Source: Prochlorococcus sp. AG-670-O13 (lineage in GTDB: Bacteria; Cyanobacteriota; Cyanobacteriia; PCC-6307; Cyanobiaceae). Taken from it: DNA of 48,385 bases. A program made the translations under genes and the position numbers. The notes beneath the pieces were generated by a model. That model ran no database searches. It had not been told where the DNA came from and worked only from the letters and a program-made list of their open reading frames with translations. The stretch spans positions 1 to 48,385 of the forward strand of contig QCTB01000003.1 of assembly GCA_003209055.1 (NCBI GenBank), read 5' to 3'. Positions 1 through 9,400 of this stretch are shown here, piece by piece. Every line of letters begins with the position of its first letter. Position 1 is the stretch's first letter.

Positions 1-1
1 T

Positions 2-673
2 ATTGAAAAGAAAGATATTATTAAAGGGCAAAAGCTTTATAAAAAGTCAAAAAAGCTAAAAAGAGCACAAAATTTAATTAAAGAAAGGCTTGATATATAT
101 AAAAACAAACTTGATAGATTAGAAGAATTTAGTGCCCTTTTGGGTAACTTAAATTCTTTAAAAAAGGAAGATCCCAATATTAGAATAAATTTACTTGAAG
201 AAATTAAAGCTGAACTTTGTCTAGAGTTTAATGTAAAAATCAAAAATATAAAAGAACAAAAAAGAGACTCTTCTGGGATAAAATCAAACCCTATAGAAAT
301 AATTTCTCCAACAGGCTTAAAAGTACAAATTGGAAGAAATATGAGGCAAAATGATTTAATAAGCTTTAAGTATTCAAAAAAAGGGGATCTTTGGTTCCAT
401 GCACAAGAATCACCTGGGAGTCATGTTGTTTTAAAGTCTTCATCTCAAAAACCATCAGATGAAGACATTCAACTATCAGCAGACTTAGCAGCTTTATTTA
501 GTAAAGCAAAAATGAATATTAAAGTCCCAATAAGTCTAGTAAATATAAAAGAACTTCAGAAAATTACCAAGGGAGGGCCTGGTTGCGTTTCTTTCAATAA
601 TGTAGAAATTCTTTGGGGCAATCCTACAAGAGGAGAAGATTACATTAAAAAAAATCTTAAAACAGTAATTTAG
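2..673 (+). CDS. NFACT/RqcH-family protein, 3' fragment
   Basis: This is the C-terminal 223 residues of a gene that begins outside the window; the frame is open from base 2 with no start. The first ~75 residues are Lys/Glu/Leu-rich and look like the coiled coil of NFACT proteins. An NFACT-R (DUF814) domain follows, with the diagnostic DLWFHA at residues 129-134, then SPGSHVV, and a terminal GGPGCVSFNN...WGNP segment. Family members (bacterial RqcH, eukaryotic Rqc2) bind stalled 50S subunits and recruit tRNA-Ala for C-terminal tailing; older annotations call them fibronectin-binding proteins. The family call is firm. Its role in ribosome rescue here is inferred from the family. Confidence 0.88.
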   Translation: MEKKDIIKGQKLYKKSKKLKRAQNLIKERLDIYKNKLDRLEEFSALLGNLNSLKKEDPNIRINLLEEIKAELCLEFNVKIKNIKEQKRDSSGIKSNPIEIISPTGLKVQIGRNMRQNDLISFKYSKKGDLWFHAQESPGSHVVLKSSSQKPSDEDIQLSADLAALFSKAKMNIKVPISLVNIKELQKITKGGPGCVSFNNVEILWGNPTRGEDYIKKNLKTVI

Positions 674-701
674 CCTATAATTAAGAAAAATAAATTTTTA
701 A

Positions 702-962
702 ATGTTAGATTTTCTTCTTGGGACTCACGAGTTTTTAGGTAATCATAGTTTTCCAGAATTTATTGTTGGCTACTTATTTGGAGCAGCATTAATTATTGGA
801 GCTCCCACTGTTTTTTTATTACTTGCGTTTGTAAGTGCTTTGATGAAAACAAATGGAAAAATGGGTGGTTACAGAGAGTATGAAACATATGGAGAATCTT
901 CTTTAAATGATGCTCCTCCATTTTTGTTACCTGATCCCACCAATCCAAAATTAAGTAAATAA
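702..962 (+). CDS. Small single-pass membrane protein, unknown function
   Basis: This 86-residue protein has one long hydrophobic stretch at about residues 20-47, preceded by a short N-terminus and followed by a hydrophilic tail rich in Gly, Tyr, Pro and Asp. It starts at an ATG 28 bases after the upstream NFACT stop, on the same strand, and is followed by an 88-base gap before tatC. The shape resembles small thylakoid-associated subunits of cyanobacteria, but I do not recognise a named family, so no function is proposed. The orderly composition and co-orientation with neighbours support a real gene. Confidence 0.75.
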   Translation: MLDFLLGTHEFLGNHSFPEFIVGYLFGAALIIGAPTVFLLLAFVSALMKTNGKMGGYREYETYGESSLNDAPPFLLPDPTNPKLSK

Positions 963-1050
963 TTATTAGATAACAATTTTCAAATATTACATTTTTAAGA
1001 AATGCTTTAAATAATCATTTATTTCAAACTATAAAATAAGTTAAATAATA

Positions 1051-1806
1051 ATGAGCATAGAAGAAAGTAAAAATAATATTTCTGAGTCGATGAGTTTTAC
1101 TGATCATTTAGAGGAGCTTAGACGAAGAATATTAAATTCTATTTATTCGATATTAATTTCAATTTTTTTTAGTTTTTTAATAATTAAACCATTAATTTCT
1201 TTTTTAGAGATACCTGCAAGTGACATTCATTTATTACAACTTGCCCCTGGAGAATTTTTATTCGTTGCAATCAAAGTAGCAGGTTACAGCGGCATAATCG
1301 TTTCAATACCATATATTTTTTATCAAATAATATTATTTATTTCTCCAGGTTTAACCAAAAAAGAAAAAAACCTAATTTTGCCGGCTGTTTTTGGATCGGG
1401 TTTACTATTCTTTCTTGGCCTAGTTTTTTCATGGTGGATATTAGTTCCTGCAGCAATAAATTTCTTTATAAATTTTGGAGCGGATATAGTTGAGCCAACA
1501 TGGTCCATAGAGAGATATTTTGATTTTGTTCTATTGTTAATGTCAAGTACAGCTGTAGCATTTCAATTGCCCGTTTTGCAATTTATTCTTGGTTCCCTTG
1601 GAATTATTTCCACAGCAAAAATGATCTCAAATTGGAAAATTGTAGTAATTTCCTCTGCAATATTATCCGCAGTAATCACACCTTCAACGGATCCTTTAAC
1701 TATGTCATTACTTTCAATTTCGATAATTTTCTTATTTTTTGTAGGCACCGGTTTAACTTACATATCTGAAAACCTTAAATCAAAAACTCTTTCATCCTCT
1801 CATTAA
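1051..1806 (+). CDS. tatC: Twin-arginine translocase subunit TatC
   Basis: TatC is the multi-spanning receptor of the Sec-independent Tat pathway, which moves folded proteins across the thylakoid or plasma membrane. The 251-residue protein has the N-terminal signature (MSFTDHLEELRRRI, residues 15-28) and about six hydrophobic segments, the usual length for the family. It lies about 400 bases before petC, whose Rieske product carries a twin-arginine signal, so the receptor and a well-known client are neighbours. The last 32 bases overlap the 3' end of the opposite-strand DUF3067 gene. Confidence 0.96.
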   Translation: MSIEESKNNISESMSFTDHLEELRRRILNSIYSILISIFFSFLIIKPLISFLEIPASDIHLLQLAPGEFLFVAIKVAGYSGIIVSIPYIFYQIILFISPGLTKKEKNLILPAVFGSGLLFFLGLVFSWWILVPAAINFFINFGADIVEPTWSIERYFDFVLLLMSSTAVAFQLPVLQFILGSLGIISTAKMISNWKIVVISSAILSAVITPSTDPLTMSLLSISIIFLFFVGTGLTYISENLKSKTLSSSH

Positions 1807-2092
1807 TATTAAGTTGAAGGCTTACAGCTCTTCCTAATCTTGGCCTTGAATTTACTTTTTTAAGCCATTCCCTTACTTCATCTGAATATCCACATCTATT
1901 TAAAATCTCAATTTTATCTGCAATTGATTTTTTATATTCCACTTCATTTAGAGGGAAAGATTCTTGTCCTAAGAAGCCCCACATCATTTGAAAATATAAA
2001 TAATTTCCTCTTTTGAAAAGTCTAAAGTCATATTTCTTTCCCCATCGATGAATCAAGTAATGGATAATCTCATCTACTAACAAAGGTTTCAT
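1775..2092 (-). CDS. DUF3067 family protein
   Basis: This is a 105-residue soluble protein rich in aromatic and charged residues, with an internal YHFR-like region (FRLFKRGNYLYFQMMWGFLG) typical of the cyanobacterial/plastid DUF3067 family as I remember it. The ATG at 2092 faces away from petC, giving a 123-base divergent promoter region. The 3' end overlaps tatC by 32 bases in tail-to-tail orientation. No enzyme motif is visible. Its conserved place between tatC and petC suggests, but does not show, a link to thylakoid protein biogenesis. Confidence 0.8.
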   Translation of the reverse strand: MKPLLVDEIIHYLIHRWGKKYDFRLFKRGNYLYFQMMWGFLGQESFPLNEVEYKKSIADKIEILNRCGYSDEVREWLKKVNSRPRLGRAVSLQLNINERMKEFLI

Positions 2093-2215
2093 GATTTAAT
2101 AATAAACAACCTCAACAAAACTTATGCTTTAAATTATTAAAAGTCCTATCTATTTGCAACAGAAAACGTACAATTTGATTCATAATAACTAATAAATAAC
2201 AGTCTAAAGTATCGA

Positions 2216-2752
2216 ATGACTCAATTAAGTTCCAATGACGTCCCCTCCATGGGTCGAAGGCAATTTATGAATCTTCTTACATTTGGTACAGCAACTGGTG
2301 TCGCATTAGGAGCTCTATATCCCGTAGCTAATTATTTCATGCCACTAAGAGCTGGTGGTGGTGGTGGTGGAACTTCTGCTAAAGATGAATTAGGTAATCC
2401 AGTAACAAAGACAGGTTGGCTAGCAAGTCATCAAGCTGGAGATAGAAGTTTAGTGCAGGGTCTCAAAGGAGATCCGACTTACTTAATCGTAAATAGTGAA
2501 GGCGAGATAGGAGAATTTGGACTAAACGCAATTTGTACACATTTAGGATGCGTTGTACCCTGGGATAGCGGCGCTAATAAATTTATATGTCCTTGTCACG
2601 GAAGTCAATATGACACAAATGGAAAAGTAGTGAGAGGACCTGCCCCTTTATCTTTGGCATTGGCCCATGTTGATGTAGATGAAGATGCCGTACTTGTTAA
2701 ACAGTGGTCAGAAACCGATTTTAGAACTAATGAAAATCCATGGTGGGCTTAA
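2216..2752 (+). CDS. petC: Cytochrome b6f Rieske iron-sulfur subunit
   Basis: The Rieske protein carries electrons from plastoquinol to cytochrome f in the b6f complex. In the 178 residues one sees: a twin-arginine motif (GRRQFMN, residues 13-19) before an uncleaved membrane helix (about 20-42); a flexible glycine hinge (six Gly, residues 47-52); and the 2Fe-2S fold with CTHLGC (C107, H109, C112) and CPCHG (C125, C127, H128). C107/H109/C125/H128 should bind the cluster and C112-C127 form the disulfide. petA follows 4 bases later, the standard cyanobacterial petCA operon. Confidence 0.98.
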   Translation: MTQLSSNDVPSMGRRQFMNLLTFGTATGVALGALYPVANYFMPLRAGGGGGGTSAKDELGNPVTKTGWLASHQAGDRSLVQGLKGDPTYLIVNSEGEIGEFGLNAICTHLGCVVPWDSGANKFICPCHGSQYDTNGKVVRGPAPLSLALAHVDVDEDAVLVKQWSETDFRTNENPWWA

Positions 2753-2756
2753 GAAA

Positions 2757-3710
2757 ATGATTAATTTTAAAACCCTAATAATGAAAAGAACAACTTTATT
2801 TCTCTCCACACTGCTCTTAATTTCCAGCATATTAATTTTTCCAACATCCTCTTTTGCTTATCCCTTTTGGGCTCAACAAAATTATGAATCTCCCAGAGAA
2901 GCCACAGGAAAGATAGTCTGTGCAAATTGCCACCTAGCACAAATGCCAACTATTGCAGAGGTACCTCAGTCGGTTGGGGCTGATAGTGTTTTCAAGGCTG
3001 TAGTTAAAATACCCTATAAAAATGATTTAAAGGAAATAGGTGCTGACGGTTCTGAAGTCCCTTTACAAGTTGGGGCTGTTGTCATGCTTCCTGATGGCTT
3101 TAAATTAGCTCCTCAGGAAAGATGGAGTGATGAAATTAAAGAAGAAACTGAAGGTGTTTACTTTACTAACTACAGCGAAGAAAAAGATAACATAATTCTT
3201 GTTGGACCTTTACCTGGTGATACTAATAAAGAAATTGTTTTTCCAGTTCTTTCACCTAATCCAGCTACTAATAAAGAATATCACTATGGAAAGTATTCAT
3301 TACACATAGGAGGTAATAGAGGCAGAGGGCAAGTTTACCCAACTGGTGATAAAAGTAACAATGTAATATTCACTTCTTCTTCTGCAGGCACTATTAATTC
3401 AATAGAAACTCTTGAAGATGGAAGTTATCAAATTAATATTGAAAATAAAAAAGGAGAAATCATTACTGAGGCAGTTCCAGTTGGGCCTCAATTAATTGTA
3501 AAAGAGAAAGACCAAATAAATGCTGGAGATCCTCTTACTAATGATCCCAATGTGGGAGGTTTTGGACAACTAGATGCTGAAGTAGTACTACAAAGCCCTT
3601 ATAGAATAATAGGTTTAATTGCATTTTTTATTGGTGTAGGCCTAACTCAAATTTTATTAGTACTTAAGAAGAAACAGGTTGAAAAAGTACAAGCTGCTGA
3701 GGGTATTTAA
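2757..3710 (+). CDS. petA: Cytochrome f (apocytochrome f)
   Basis: Cytochrome f is the c-type heme subunit of b6f that reduces plastocyanin or cytochrome c6. From the ATG at 2757 the precursor is 317 residues: a signal peptide ending SSFA, mature start YPFWAQQ (Tyr35 is the expected axial heme ligand), the heme site CANCH (C55, C58, H59), a long beta-rich lumenal domain and a C-terminal anchor ([20 protein letters not shown]). A longer open frame reaches back to 2679 inside petC but would make no sense as a signal peptide; 2781 is an alternative ATG. It is cotranscribed with petC in all likelihood. Confidence 0.97.
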   Translation: MINFKTLIMKRTTLFLSTLLLISSILIFPTSSFAYPFWAQQNYESPREATGKIVCANCHLAQMPTIAEVPQSVGADSVFKAVVKIPYKNDLKEIGADGSEVPLQVGAVVMLPDGFKLAPQERWSDEIKEETEGVYFTNYSEEKDNIILVGPLPGDTNKEIVFPVLSPNPATNKEYHYGKYSLHIGGNRGRGQVYPTGDKSNNVIFTSSSAGTINSIETLEDGSYQINIENKKGEIITEAVPVGPQLIVKEKDQINAGDPLTNDPNVGGFGQLDAEVVLQSPYRIIGLIAFFIGVGLTQILLVLKKKQVEKVQAAEGI

Positions 3711-3721
3711 ATAGCCTTTAA

Positions 3722-4615
3722 ATGCTTACATATCAAGCTTTTATTCAATCCCCTGGAGACATATTTTTAAATTTAGGTTTTCTAATTATTAGATGGTATG
3801 GTCTGCTAATTTCTTTTTCTGTATTAATAGGTCTTTTTATTTCTAAAAGACTTGCAATATCGAGAAATATTAATCCACAATACATAAGCGATATTTTACC
3901 TTCTTTAATACTATCTTCAATTATTGGAGCTAGAGCTTACTATGTAATTTTTGAATGGAGGCAATATAGTGGTGAAAACTTTTTTACTTCAATAGACTTA
4001 TTTAATACTGTAATTCAAATACCTTCTTTTCTTGCGATTTGGGAAGGAGGCATAGCAATTCATGGAGGGTTAATAGGAGGATTCTTATCTATTTTATTGT
4101 TTTGCAAATCTAAAGACATACATTTGAAGACCTTTATAGATGTATTAATTCCTTCAATTATACTTGGGCAATCAATTGGCAGATGGGGAAATTTCTTCAA
4201 TAACGAAGCTTTTGGAATACCTACCAATTTACCTTGGAAGTTATTTATTCCTATACAAAATAGGCCATTAGAGTTTATAAATTTCCAGTTTTTTCATCCA
4301 ACATTTATTTATGAATCATTGTGGAATTTTTTGATTTTTCTACTGTTAATTTTTATTTTTTATAAACAAAACAAAAATAACTCAGTTAGGCCAGGCTTTA
4401 TTAGTTGTCTTTATTTGATTTTCTATAGCTTTGGAAGATTCTGGATTGAAGGTTTAAGGATTGATCCTTTATGTATTGGCGGACTTCCACCATTCTGTGA
4501 TGGAGGGTTACGAATGGCTCAATTTATTAGTATTTTTTTATTTTCCTCTGGATTAATTGGAATATTTTTTTTAAGATTAAAATCATTTAAAGGAAAAGCA
4601 AGATCGAATGGATAG
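3722..4615 (+). CDS. lgt: Prolipoprotein diacylglyceryl transferase
   Basis: Lgt transfers diacylglycerol from phosphatidylglycerol to the lipobox cysteine of prolipoproteins in the plasma membrane. The 297-residue protein has about seven hydrophobic helices, the HGGLIGG motif with catalytic-region H114, and the Lgt signature [13 protein letters not shown] at residues 153-165. It starts 11 bases after petA and overlaps cobM by 8 bases, so it sits within a plus-strand run. At least two lipoprotein-like substrates occur in this window (25780-26265 and 22915-23916). Confidence 0.97.
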   Translation: MLTYQAFIQSPGDIFLNLGFLIIRWYGLLISFSVLIGLFISKRLAISRNINPQYISDILPSLILSSIIGARAYYVIFEWRQYSGENFFTSIDLFNTVIQIPSFLAIWEGGIAIHGGLIGGFLSILLFCKSKDIHLKTFIDVLIPSIILGQSIGRWGNFFNNEAFGIPTNLPWKLFIPIQNRPLEFINFQFFHPTFIYESLWNFLIFLLLIFIFYKQNKNNSVRPGFISCLYLIFYSFGRFWIEGLRIDPLCIGGLPPFCDGGLRMAQFISIFLFSSGLIGIFFLRLKSFKGKARSNG

Positions 4616-5384
4616 AAAGATATCATTTATTGGAGTTGGGCCTGGCGATCCTGATTTATTAACAATTAAAGCATTAAAAAAAATAGAGTCTGCAGACGTT
4701 ATATTTTGGGCTGATTCTTTAATTCCTGAAAAAATCATAAATCTTTCTCGAAAGTGCTCTGAGAAAATAAAAACAAGTGGTCTTACCCTTGAAAGGATCA
4801 CTTCAATAATGATAGAAAGATTTAATGAAGGAAAAACTATTATTAGATTGCATGATGGGGATCCATGTCTTTATGGTGCAGTTAAAGAACAAATAGAAAT
4901 TTTAAAACATAAAAAAATCGAAATTGAAGTAGTCCCTGGGATTAGTGCTTTTCAGATAGCCGCAGCATCTCATCAAGCAGAACTTACAATTCCAGAAATA
5001 ACTCAAACCATAATTCTGACTAGAGCAGGAGGCAGAACTGGAATGCCTGGGAAAGAATCTCTTAAAGATCTTGCTAGACATAATTCCTCTTTATGTCTTT
5101 ATTTAAGTGCAAGACATATTAAAAGTTCTCAAAAAACACTATTAGAATTTTATCCTCCAGAAACTAAAGTAATCGTTGGCTATAGAGTATCTTGGGATGA
5201 TGGTTGGACATCTTTAATTGAATTGAAGGATATGGAAAAATTCACTCTAGAAAAAGGACTTATTAGAACTACTATCTATATTGTAAGTCCCGCAATTAAT
5301 TCTATTTCAAATAGATCTAATCTATATGATCCATCTTATAAACATCTCTTTAGAAATAAATTATCTAATAAAGTTGATAGATAA
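4608..5384 (+). CDS. cobM: Precorrin-4 C11-methyltransferase
   Basis: CobM/CbiF is the SAM-dependent tetrapyrrole methyltransferase that methylates C11 during corrin ring synthesis. The 258-residue sequence opens with the SAM-binding [14 protein letters not shown] (residues 8-21), contains [10 protein letters not shown] and a [11 protein letters not shown] segment, and ends at the usual length. It overlaps the lgt stop by 8 bases, suggesting translational coupling. Together with the CobT-like gene at 23917-25074 it reflects cobamide synthesis; marine picocyanobacteria are known to make pseudocobalamin. Confidence 0.95.
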   Translation: MDRKISFIGVGPGDPDLLTIKALKKIESADVIFWADSLIPEKIINLSRKCSEKIKTSGLTLERITSIMIERFNEGKTIIRLHDGDPCLYGAVKEQIEILKHKKIEIEVVPGISAFQIAAASHQAELTIPEITQTIILTRAGGRTGMPGKESLKDLARHNSSLCLYLSARHIKSSQKTLLEFYPPETKVIVGYRVSWDDGWTSLIELKDMEKFTLEKGLIRTTIYIVSPAINSISNRSNLYDPSYKHLFRNKLSNKVDR

Positions 5385-5419
5385 AGATAAGTAACTATAA
5401 TTGGGAAAAATGAATTCCT

Positions 5420-5911
5420 TTGGAAGAAATAAAATCTACTAAGTTAGACAAACATTCTAAAAATAATTCCTCTTTAAAAAGAATTGGCAATTTTATTAAA
5501 GAAGCAAGAATAAGCAGAAATCAATCAGTTGAAGAATTAGCCTCCGATTTAAAAATCGGCGCTCATCAATTGCACGCAATAGAAGAGGGTAATGAAGATC
5601 TTTTGCCGGAAAAAGTTTTTATAAAAGCAATGGTTCGTAGAATTTCAGAGAAGCTAAAAATTGATACAGAATTTATAATGAGCGAATTTAAAACTGAAAG
5701 GAAAGAAGTAAAAGTTGAAGAAATTGTTCAAGAAGTCTCAATCAAAGCTAAACAAAACAAAAAAATTAAACATCAGAATTCTATGGGGTTTGTAGTTTTT
5801 ATTTTAATATCAGGAATTTTAGGACTTTTAGCTTCATCTCTAATTTTTAATATTTTTTCTAACTCTTCCCAAAATCAAATACCAAATAAAGAACTAATAA
5901 ATAAAAATTAA
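5420..5911 (+). CDS. RodZ-like HTH membrane protein
   Basis: This 163-residue protein has an N-terminal helix-turn-helix of the HTH_25/RodZ type (about residues 21-85: IGNFIKEARISRNQSVEELA and following), a charged linker and one membrane helix near residues 123-146, then a short tail. RodZ anchors MreB filaments to the membrane in other bacteria; this version lacks the usual large periplasmic domain. The only in-frame start I find is TTG at 5420; the ATG at 5410 is in another frame and soon stops. The 3' end overlaps ppx tail-to-tail by 4 bases. A membrane-bound regulator is an alternative reading. Confidence 0.75.
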   Translation: MEEIKSTKLDKHSKNNSSLKRIGNFIKEARISRNQSVEELASDLKIGAHQLHAIEEGNEDLLPEKVFIKAMVRRISEKLKIDTEFIMSEFKTERKEVKVEEIVQEVSIKAKQNKKIKHQNSMGFVVFILISGILGLLASSLIFNIFSNSSQNQIPNKELINKN

Positions 5912-7503
5912 ACAACTTTTAACTCTAAATTTTTTTGTTCTTTAATAACATTTTTACATAACTCTAAGTTCCATTTCTCAAGTAGAATATCTTGATCTGA
6001 ATTAAAAGGTAATAATTCAATTAAAAGAATATTCTTTAGAAGTTTAATTTTTAATGACGATATTACTTTCGCAGGTCTTTGATCAAGAGATGCAGCTAAT
6101 CTTAAAATTAAGGACATTTCAAGTACTAATGTTTTATCTTCTTTTGTCATCAAACTTTGCCATGAATCATGTCTTTTTTTTGGCAAAGTTTTTCTATGAT
6201 ATCTAGCAATCGAAGCAATAATATTTGTTTCTGATTGAGAATACCCCAACAATTCACAATGTTTAATTAAATACCAAGAATGTTTATGGTATGAACCTAT
6301 GTTTACATATTTCCCACAACTGTAAAGTTTACAGGCGGCCCAAAGGAGATCTTTTGCTTTTGAATCAATACCGCTATGAAAGATATTTTTAGTTTGATCG
6401 TAGATTTGAAATGCGATATCAGTAATTTTCTCAGATCTTTCTTTATCAACACCAAACTTTCTAGCCTGATGAACTATGGTCGTTTTCCTAATATTACTTT
6501 GAATATTAAATTCGTTTTTAATTATTCCTTTGCGTAGCATCCAATCAACTACTAATCCTTCCCTAAGAGCTCTCTCACTTATTGTTAACTCATTAAAATC
6601 CATCATATCCATTGAGGTATTTAGAATTAATGCACCTGGTATTATAATTTCTGCTCTTCTCTCACTTAATGAAGGAATTTTTTTTATTTCAGAACTAGGC
6701 AATTTAAGTAATTTTTCCAGGACAATCTTTAAACTCTCTTTTCTAAACTTATAGCCATGCATTTTTTGTTTTGGTTCTCCAAGATCTGACGAAATTAAAT
6801 TTCCTAGTGAGATCGCGGTACCACTGGTAGCAATCATTGAGACTACTTTTCCTTCTTGTAATCTCCTTTTAATTTTTCCAACAGATGGTTCCAAAGAACC
6901 TTGAATAAAAGTTCTCAAAAATTCAAATCTTTCTTTAGTAATAGATTCGCTATCAAAAAAATCATTTTTTAGCCTAACAGCTCCAACTCTTGAACTTGTA
7001 AGAGCAATCGCATCTTTATTATCTGCAAGTATTAATTCTGTAGAACCTCCTCCAATATCTATAATTACGTAAGACTCATCTGCCAGAGCCATTCCAGACA
7101 AAACTCCAAGATAAATTAATCTGGCTTCTTCAGATCCGCTTATAAGTTCTATTTGAATACCTAAATCACTTTGAACTCTCTTAATAAAGTTTCTTCCATT
7201 AGGTGCCTCCCTTACAGCACTTGTAGCTGCAGTTACTAAATGCTCGACACCATTACTTTTACAATACTCTTTAAACCGCTTAAGGGTATATAAAACTCTT
7301 TGAATTGATTCTTCTGTAAGATTTCCCTCTTCATCTTTCTCCCCTAGACGGGTTGTAGATTTATCCGTAAATTTTATTGAAAAGGTTTTAAGATCTAAAT
7401 TTATTTCTGCTATTAAAAGGTGTGTAGAGTTTGTTCCAATATCAATTGAAGCCACCAAAATATCTTTTTCTTGCAAAATGCTAAATTCATTTTTTTGTAT
7501 CAT
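5908..7503 (-). CDS. ppx: Ppx/GppA exopolyphosphatase
   Basis: Ppx/GppA enzymes hydrolyse terminal phosphates of polyphosphate or pppGpp. The 531-residue protein shows the ASKHA-fold motifs: DIGTNSTHLL (from residue 21), a second phosphate loop IDIGGGSTELIL (residues 148-159) and SGSEEARLIYLG near 122. A C-terminal HD-like helical domain (about 330-510) completes the long form of the family. The start is an ATG, divergent from the prenyltransferase gene across 121 bases. Distinguishing polyphosphatase from pppGpp phosphatase needs biochemistry; polyphosphate is the more likely substrate in a cyanobacterium. Confidence 0.92.
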   Translation of the reverse strand: MIQKNEFSILQEKDILVASIDIGTNSTHLLIAEINLDLKTFSIKFTDKSTTRLGEKDEEGNLTEESIQRVLYTLKRFKEYCKSNGVEHLVTAATSAVREAPNGRNFIKRVQSDLGIQIELISGSEEARLIYLGVLSGMALADESYVIIDIGGGSTELILADNKDAIALTSSRVGAVRLKNDFFDSESITKERFEFLRTFIQGSLEPSVGKIKRRLQEGKVVSMIATSGTAISLGNLISSDLGEPKQKMHGYKFRKESLKIVLEKLLKLPSSEIKKIPSLSERRAEIIIPGALILNTSMDMMDFNELTISERALREGLVVDWMLRKGIIKNEFNIQSNIRKTTIVHQARKFGVDKERSEKITDIAFQIYDQTKNIFHSGIDSKAKDLLWAACKLYSCGKYVNIGSYHKHSWYLIKHCELLGYSQSETNIIASIARYHRKTLPKKRHDSWQSLMTKEDKTLVLEMSLILRLAASLDQRPAKVISSLKIKLLKNILLIELLPFNSDQDILLEKWNLELCKNVIKEQKNLELKVV

Positions 7504-7624
7504 TTTTATTCTCTATAAAATAGAGAGTCTAAATACAATAATCAATATACTTAAGATTGATTATGAAATTATATAATTGACCAAATACTAGTTAGATTAT
7601 TTAAAGTTATGAAATATAAATCCT

Positions 7625-8512
7625 GTGATAACAAAAGACTTTAAATCCCAATTTAATGTTCTTTTTGAACTTTTAAGGTGGAACAAACCGACTGGCAGAC
7701 TCATTTTGCTTATTCCGGCTGGATGGAGTTTATATCTAACTCCCGAATCAAATCCAAACGTTTACATGTTGTTGAAAATTACGATAGGGGGATTATTAGT
7801 TAGTGGGTTAGGCTGTGTGGTAAATGATATTTGGGATAAAAGAATAGATCAAAAAGTCTTAAGAACCAAAAACAGACCTCTTGCTTCTAATAAAATCGGA
7901 ACCAAGACAGCCTACTTAATCCTTATATTTTTAATTGTATGCAGTTTTTTATTAACCTTGTCACTTCCTGAAGATGGAAGACTACTTTCAATTTCACTTG
8001 CTCTTTTTGCTTTACCATTAATCTTAATTTACCCTTCTGCAAAAAGATGGTTTAAATATCCACAATTTATATTATCTATATGCTGGGGGTTCGCAGTTTT
8101 AATACCCTGGGCTGCGAACGAAGGGAACATTAAAAGTATTGTTTTATTATTTTGCTGGCTTGCTACGATTTTTTGGACATTTGGTTTTGATACTGTTTAT
8201 GCCTTAGCTGATAAAAAATATGATCTTGAAATTGGAGTAAATAGTTCTGCGGTGAACCTTGCATCCAAGACTAAAATCACTATCCAAATTTGTTATTTTT
8301 TAACTTCCGGTTTTCTTGCACTTTGTGCTTTAATAAATCAACTTAATTTTATTTTTTGGCCTATTTGGTTAATAACAGCCGTTTTAATGCAAAAAGATGT
8401 TTTGAATATATTTCCAGAAACTAAACAATCCCTTAAAAAAATTGGTTATCATTTTAAAAATCAATCTCTATATGGAGGATTACTTTTGTTTGGATTCATA
8501 ATAGCTTCATAA
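7625..8512 (+). CDS. ubiA: UbiA-family prenyltransferase (4-hydroxybenzoate type)
   Basis: This integral membrane aromatic prenyltransferase attaches a polyprenyl chain to 4-hydroxybenzoate; in cyanobacteria that route leads to plastoquinone. The 295 residues contain about eight hydrophobic helices and both Asp-rich sites: NDIWDKRIDQ near residue 67 and DTVYALADKKYD near 189. The frame has no ATG near its beginning and a GTG at 7625 gives the expected start (MITKDFKSQF...). It is divergent from ppx and followed 12 bases later by the S66 peptidase. It is distinct from the chlorophyll synthase and ctaB prenyltransferases also in this window. Confidence 0.92.
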   Translation: MITKDFKSQFNVLFELLRWNKPTGRLILLIPAGWSLYLTPESNPNVYMLLKITIGGLLVSGLGCVVNDIWDKRIDQKVLRTKNRPLASNKIGTKTAYLILIFLIVCSFLLTLSLPEDGRLLSISLALFALPLILIYPSAKRWFKYPQFILSICWGFAVLIPWAANEGNIKSIVLLFCWLATIFWTFGFDTVYALADKKYDLEIGVNSSAVNLASKTKITIQICYFLTSGFLALCALINQLNFIFWPIWLITAVLMQKDVLNIFPETKQSLKKIGYHFKNQSLYGGLLLFGFIIAS

Positions 8513-8524
8513 ATTATTAAAAAT

Positions 8525-9400
8525 ATGCTAACTAAATTAAAAGAAGGAGATGAGGTTCATATCTTAGCACCAAGCTCTTTTATAGATAAAGAGGAGGATT
8601 TTTTAAAGGGCATCGATATCTTAAAAACATGGGGGCTGAAAGCACTAGATAATAATACACTCTCAAAAAAGTTTGGTTATTTTGCTGGAGATGATCTAAC
8701 TAGATTTGAAGAACTTGAAAAAGCTCAAAATAGTAAGCTAATCATTTTCGCTAAAGGAGGATGGGGGGCCGCAAGACTTTTAGAAAAAAATCCAAGTTGG
8801 GGAAATAGCTTGATGATTGGATTCTCCGATACATGTTCATTATTATTATCAAAATATTCACAAGGATATTTTGGTTCAATACATGGCCCGATGATAACTA
8901 CTCTTTATAAAGAACCGGAATGGAGTTTAAAGAGACTAAGAAATTTACTTTTTGAAGGATATGTTGAGGATATTAAGGGTATTTCTTTAAAAAAAGGAAC
9001 AGCAAAAGGAGAGATTGTTGTTTCTAATCTAACTATTGCCTCTTTTTTAATTGGGACTAATCACTTCCCAGACTTAAGAGGGAAAATAATAATATTTGAG
9101 GATATAAATGAAGATATTTATAAAATTGATCGGTTATTGACTTTTTTGAGAATGACAAAAAAATTAAATGGAGTTGTAGGTATTGGATTCGGAAGTTTTT
9201 CAGATGATCTATGTACCCTTGAGTGGAAAGACTTACTCAAAAGCTTAATAATTGAGAGACTTCAAGAATTTGATATTCCAATTCTTTTTGACCTCCCAAT
9301 TGGACATATATCAGGGAATGCATGCATTCCTTTAGGTTGTGAAGCGACATTAAATGGAAATAATGGAACTCTTAGTGTTTTTATTCCTTGTTACAAATGA
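8525..9400 (+). CDS. S66 family LD-carboxypeptidase (LdcA/MccF-like)
   Basis: S66 peptidases trim the terminal D-Ala from muropeptide tetrapeptides during murein recycling, or inactivate microcin C-like compounds. The 291-residue protein has the nucleophile motif GFSDTC (S101), a Glu in FEDINED (E192) and a His in GHISG (H261), the Ser-Glu-His triad in the expected order. It starts 12 bases after ubiA and overlaps the 3' end of ispD by 10 bases. Murein recycling is the more likely role given other envelope genes here. Confidence 0.9.
   Translation: MLTKLKEGDEVHILAPSSFIDKEEDFLKGIDILKTWGLKALDNNTLSKKFGYFAGDDLTRFEELEKAQNSKLIIFAKGGWGAARLLEKNPSWGNSLMIGFSDTCSLLLSKYSQGYFGSIHGPMITTLYKEPEWSLKRLRNLLFEGYVEDIKGISLKKGTAKGEIVVSNLTIASFLIGTNHFPDLRGKIIIFEDINEDIYKIDRLLTFLRMTKKLNGVVGIGFGSFSDDLCTLEWKDLLKSLIIERLQEFDIPILFDLPIGHISGNACIPLGCEATLNGNNGTLSVFIPCYK

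Noticed and set aside
2679-2756. Upstream extension of petA into petC
   Set aside because: The added residues do not form a signal peptide and would overlap petC by 74 bases; ATG 2757 gives a proper precursor.
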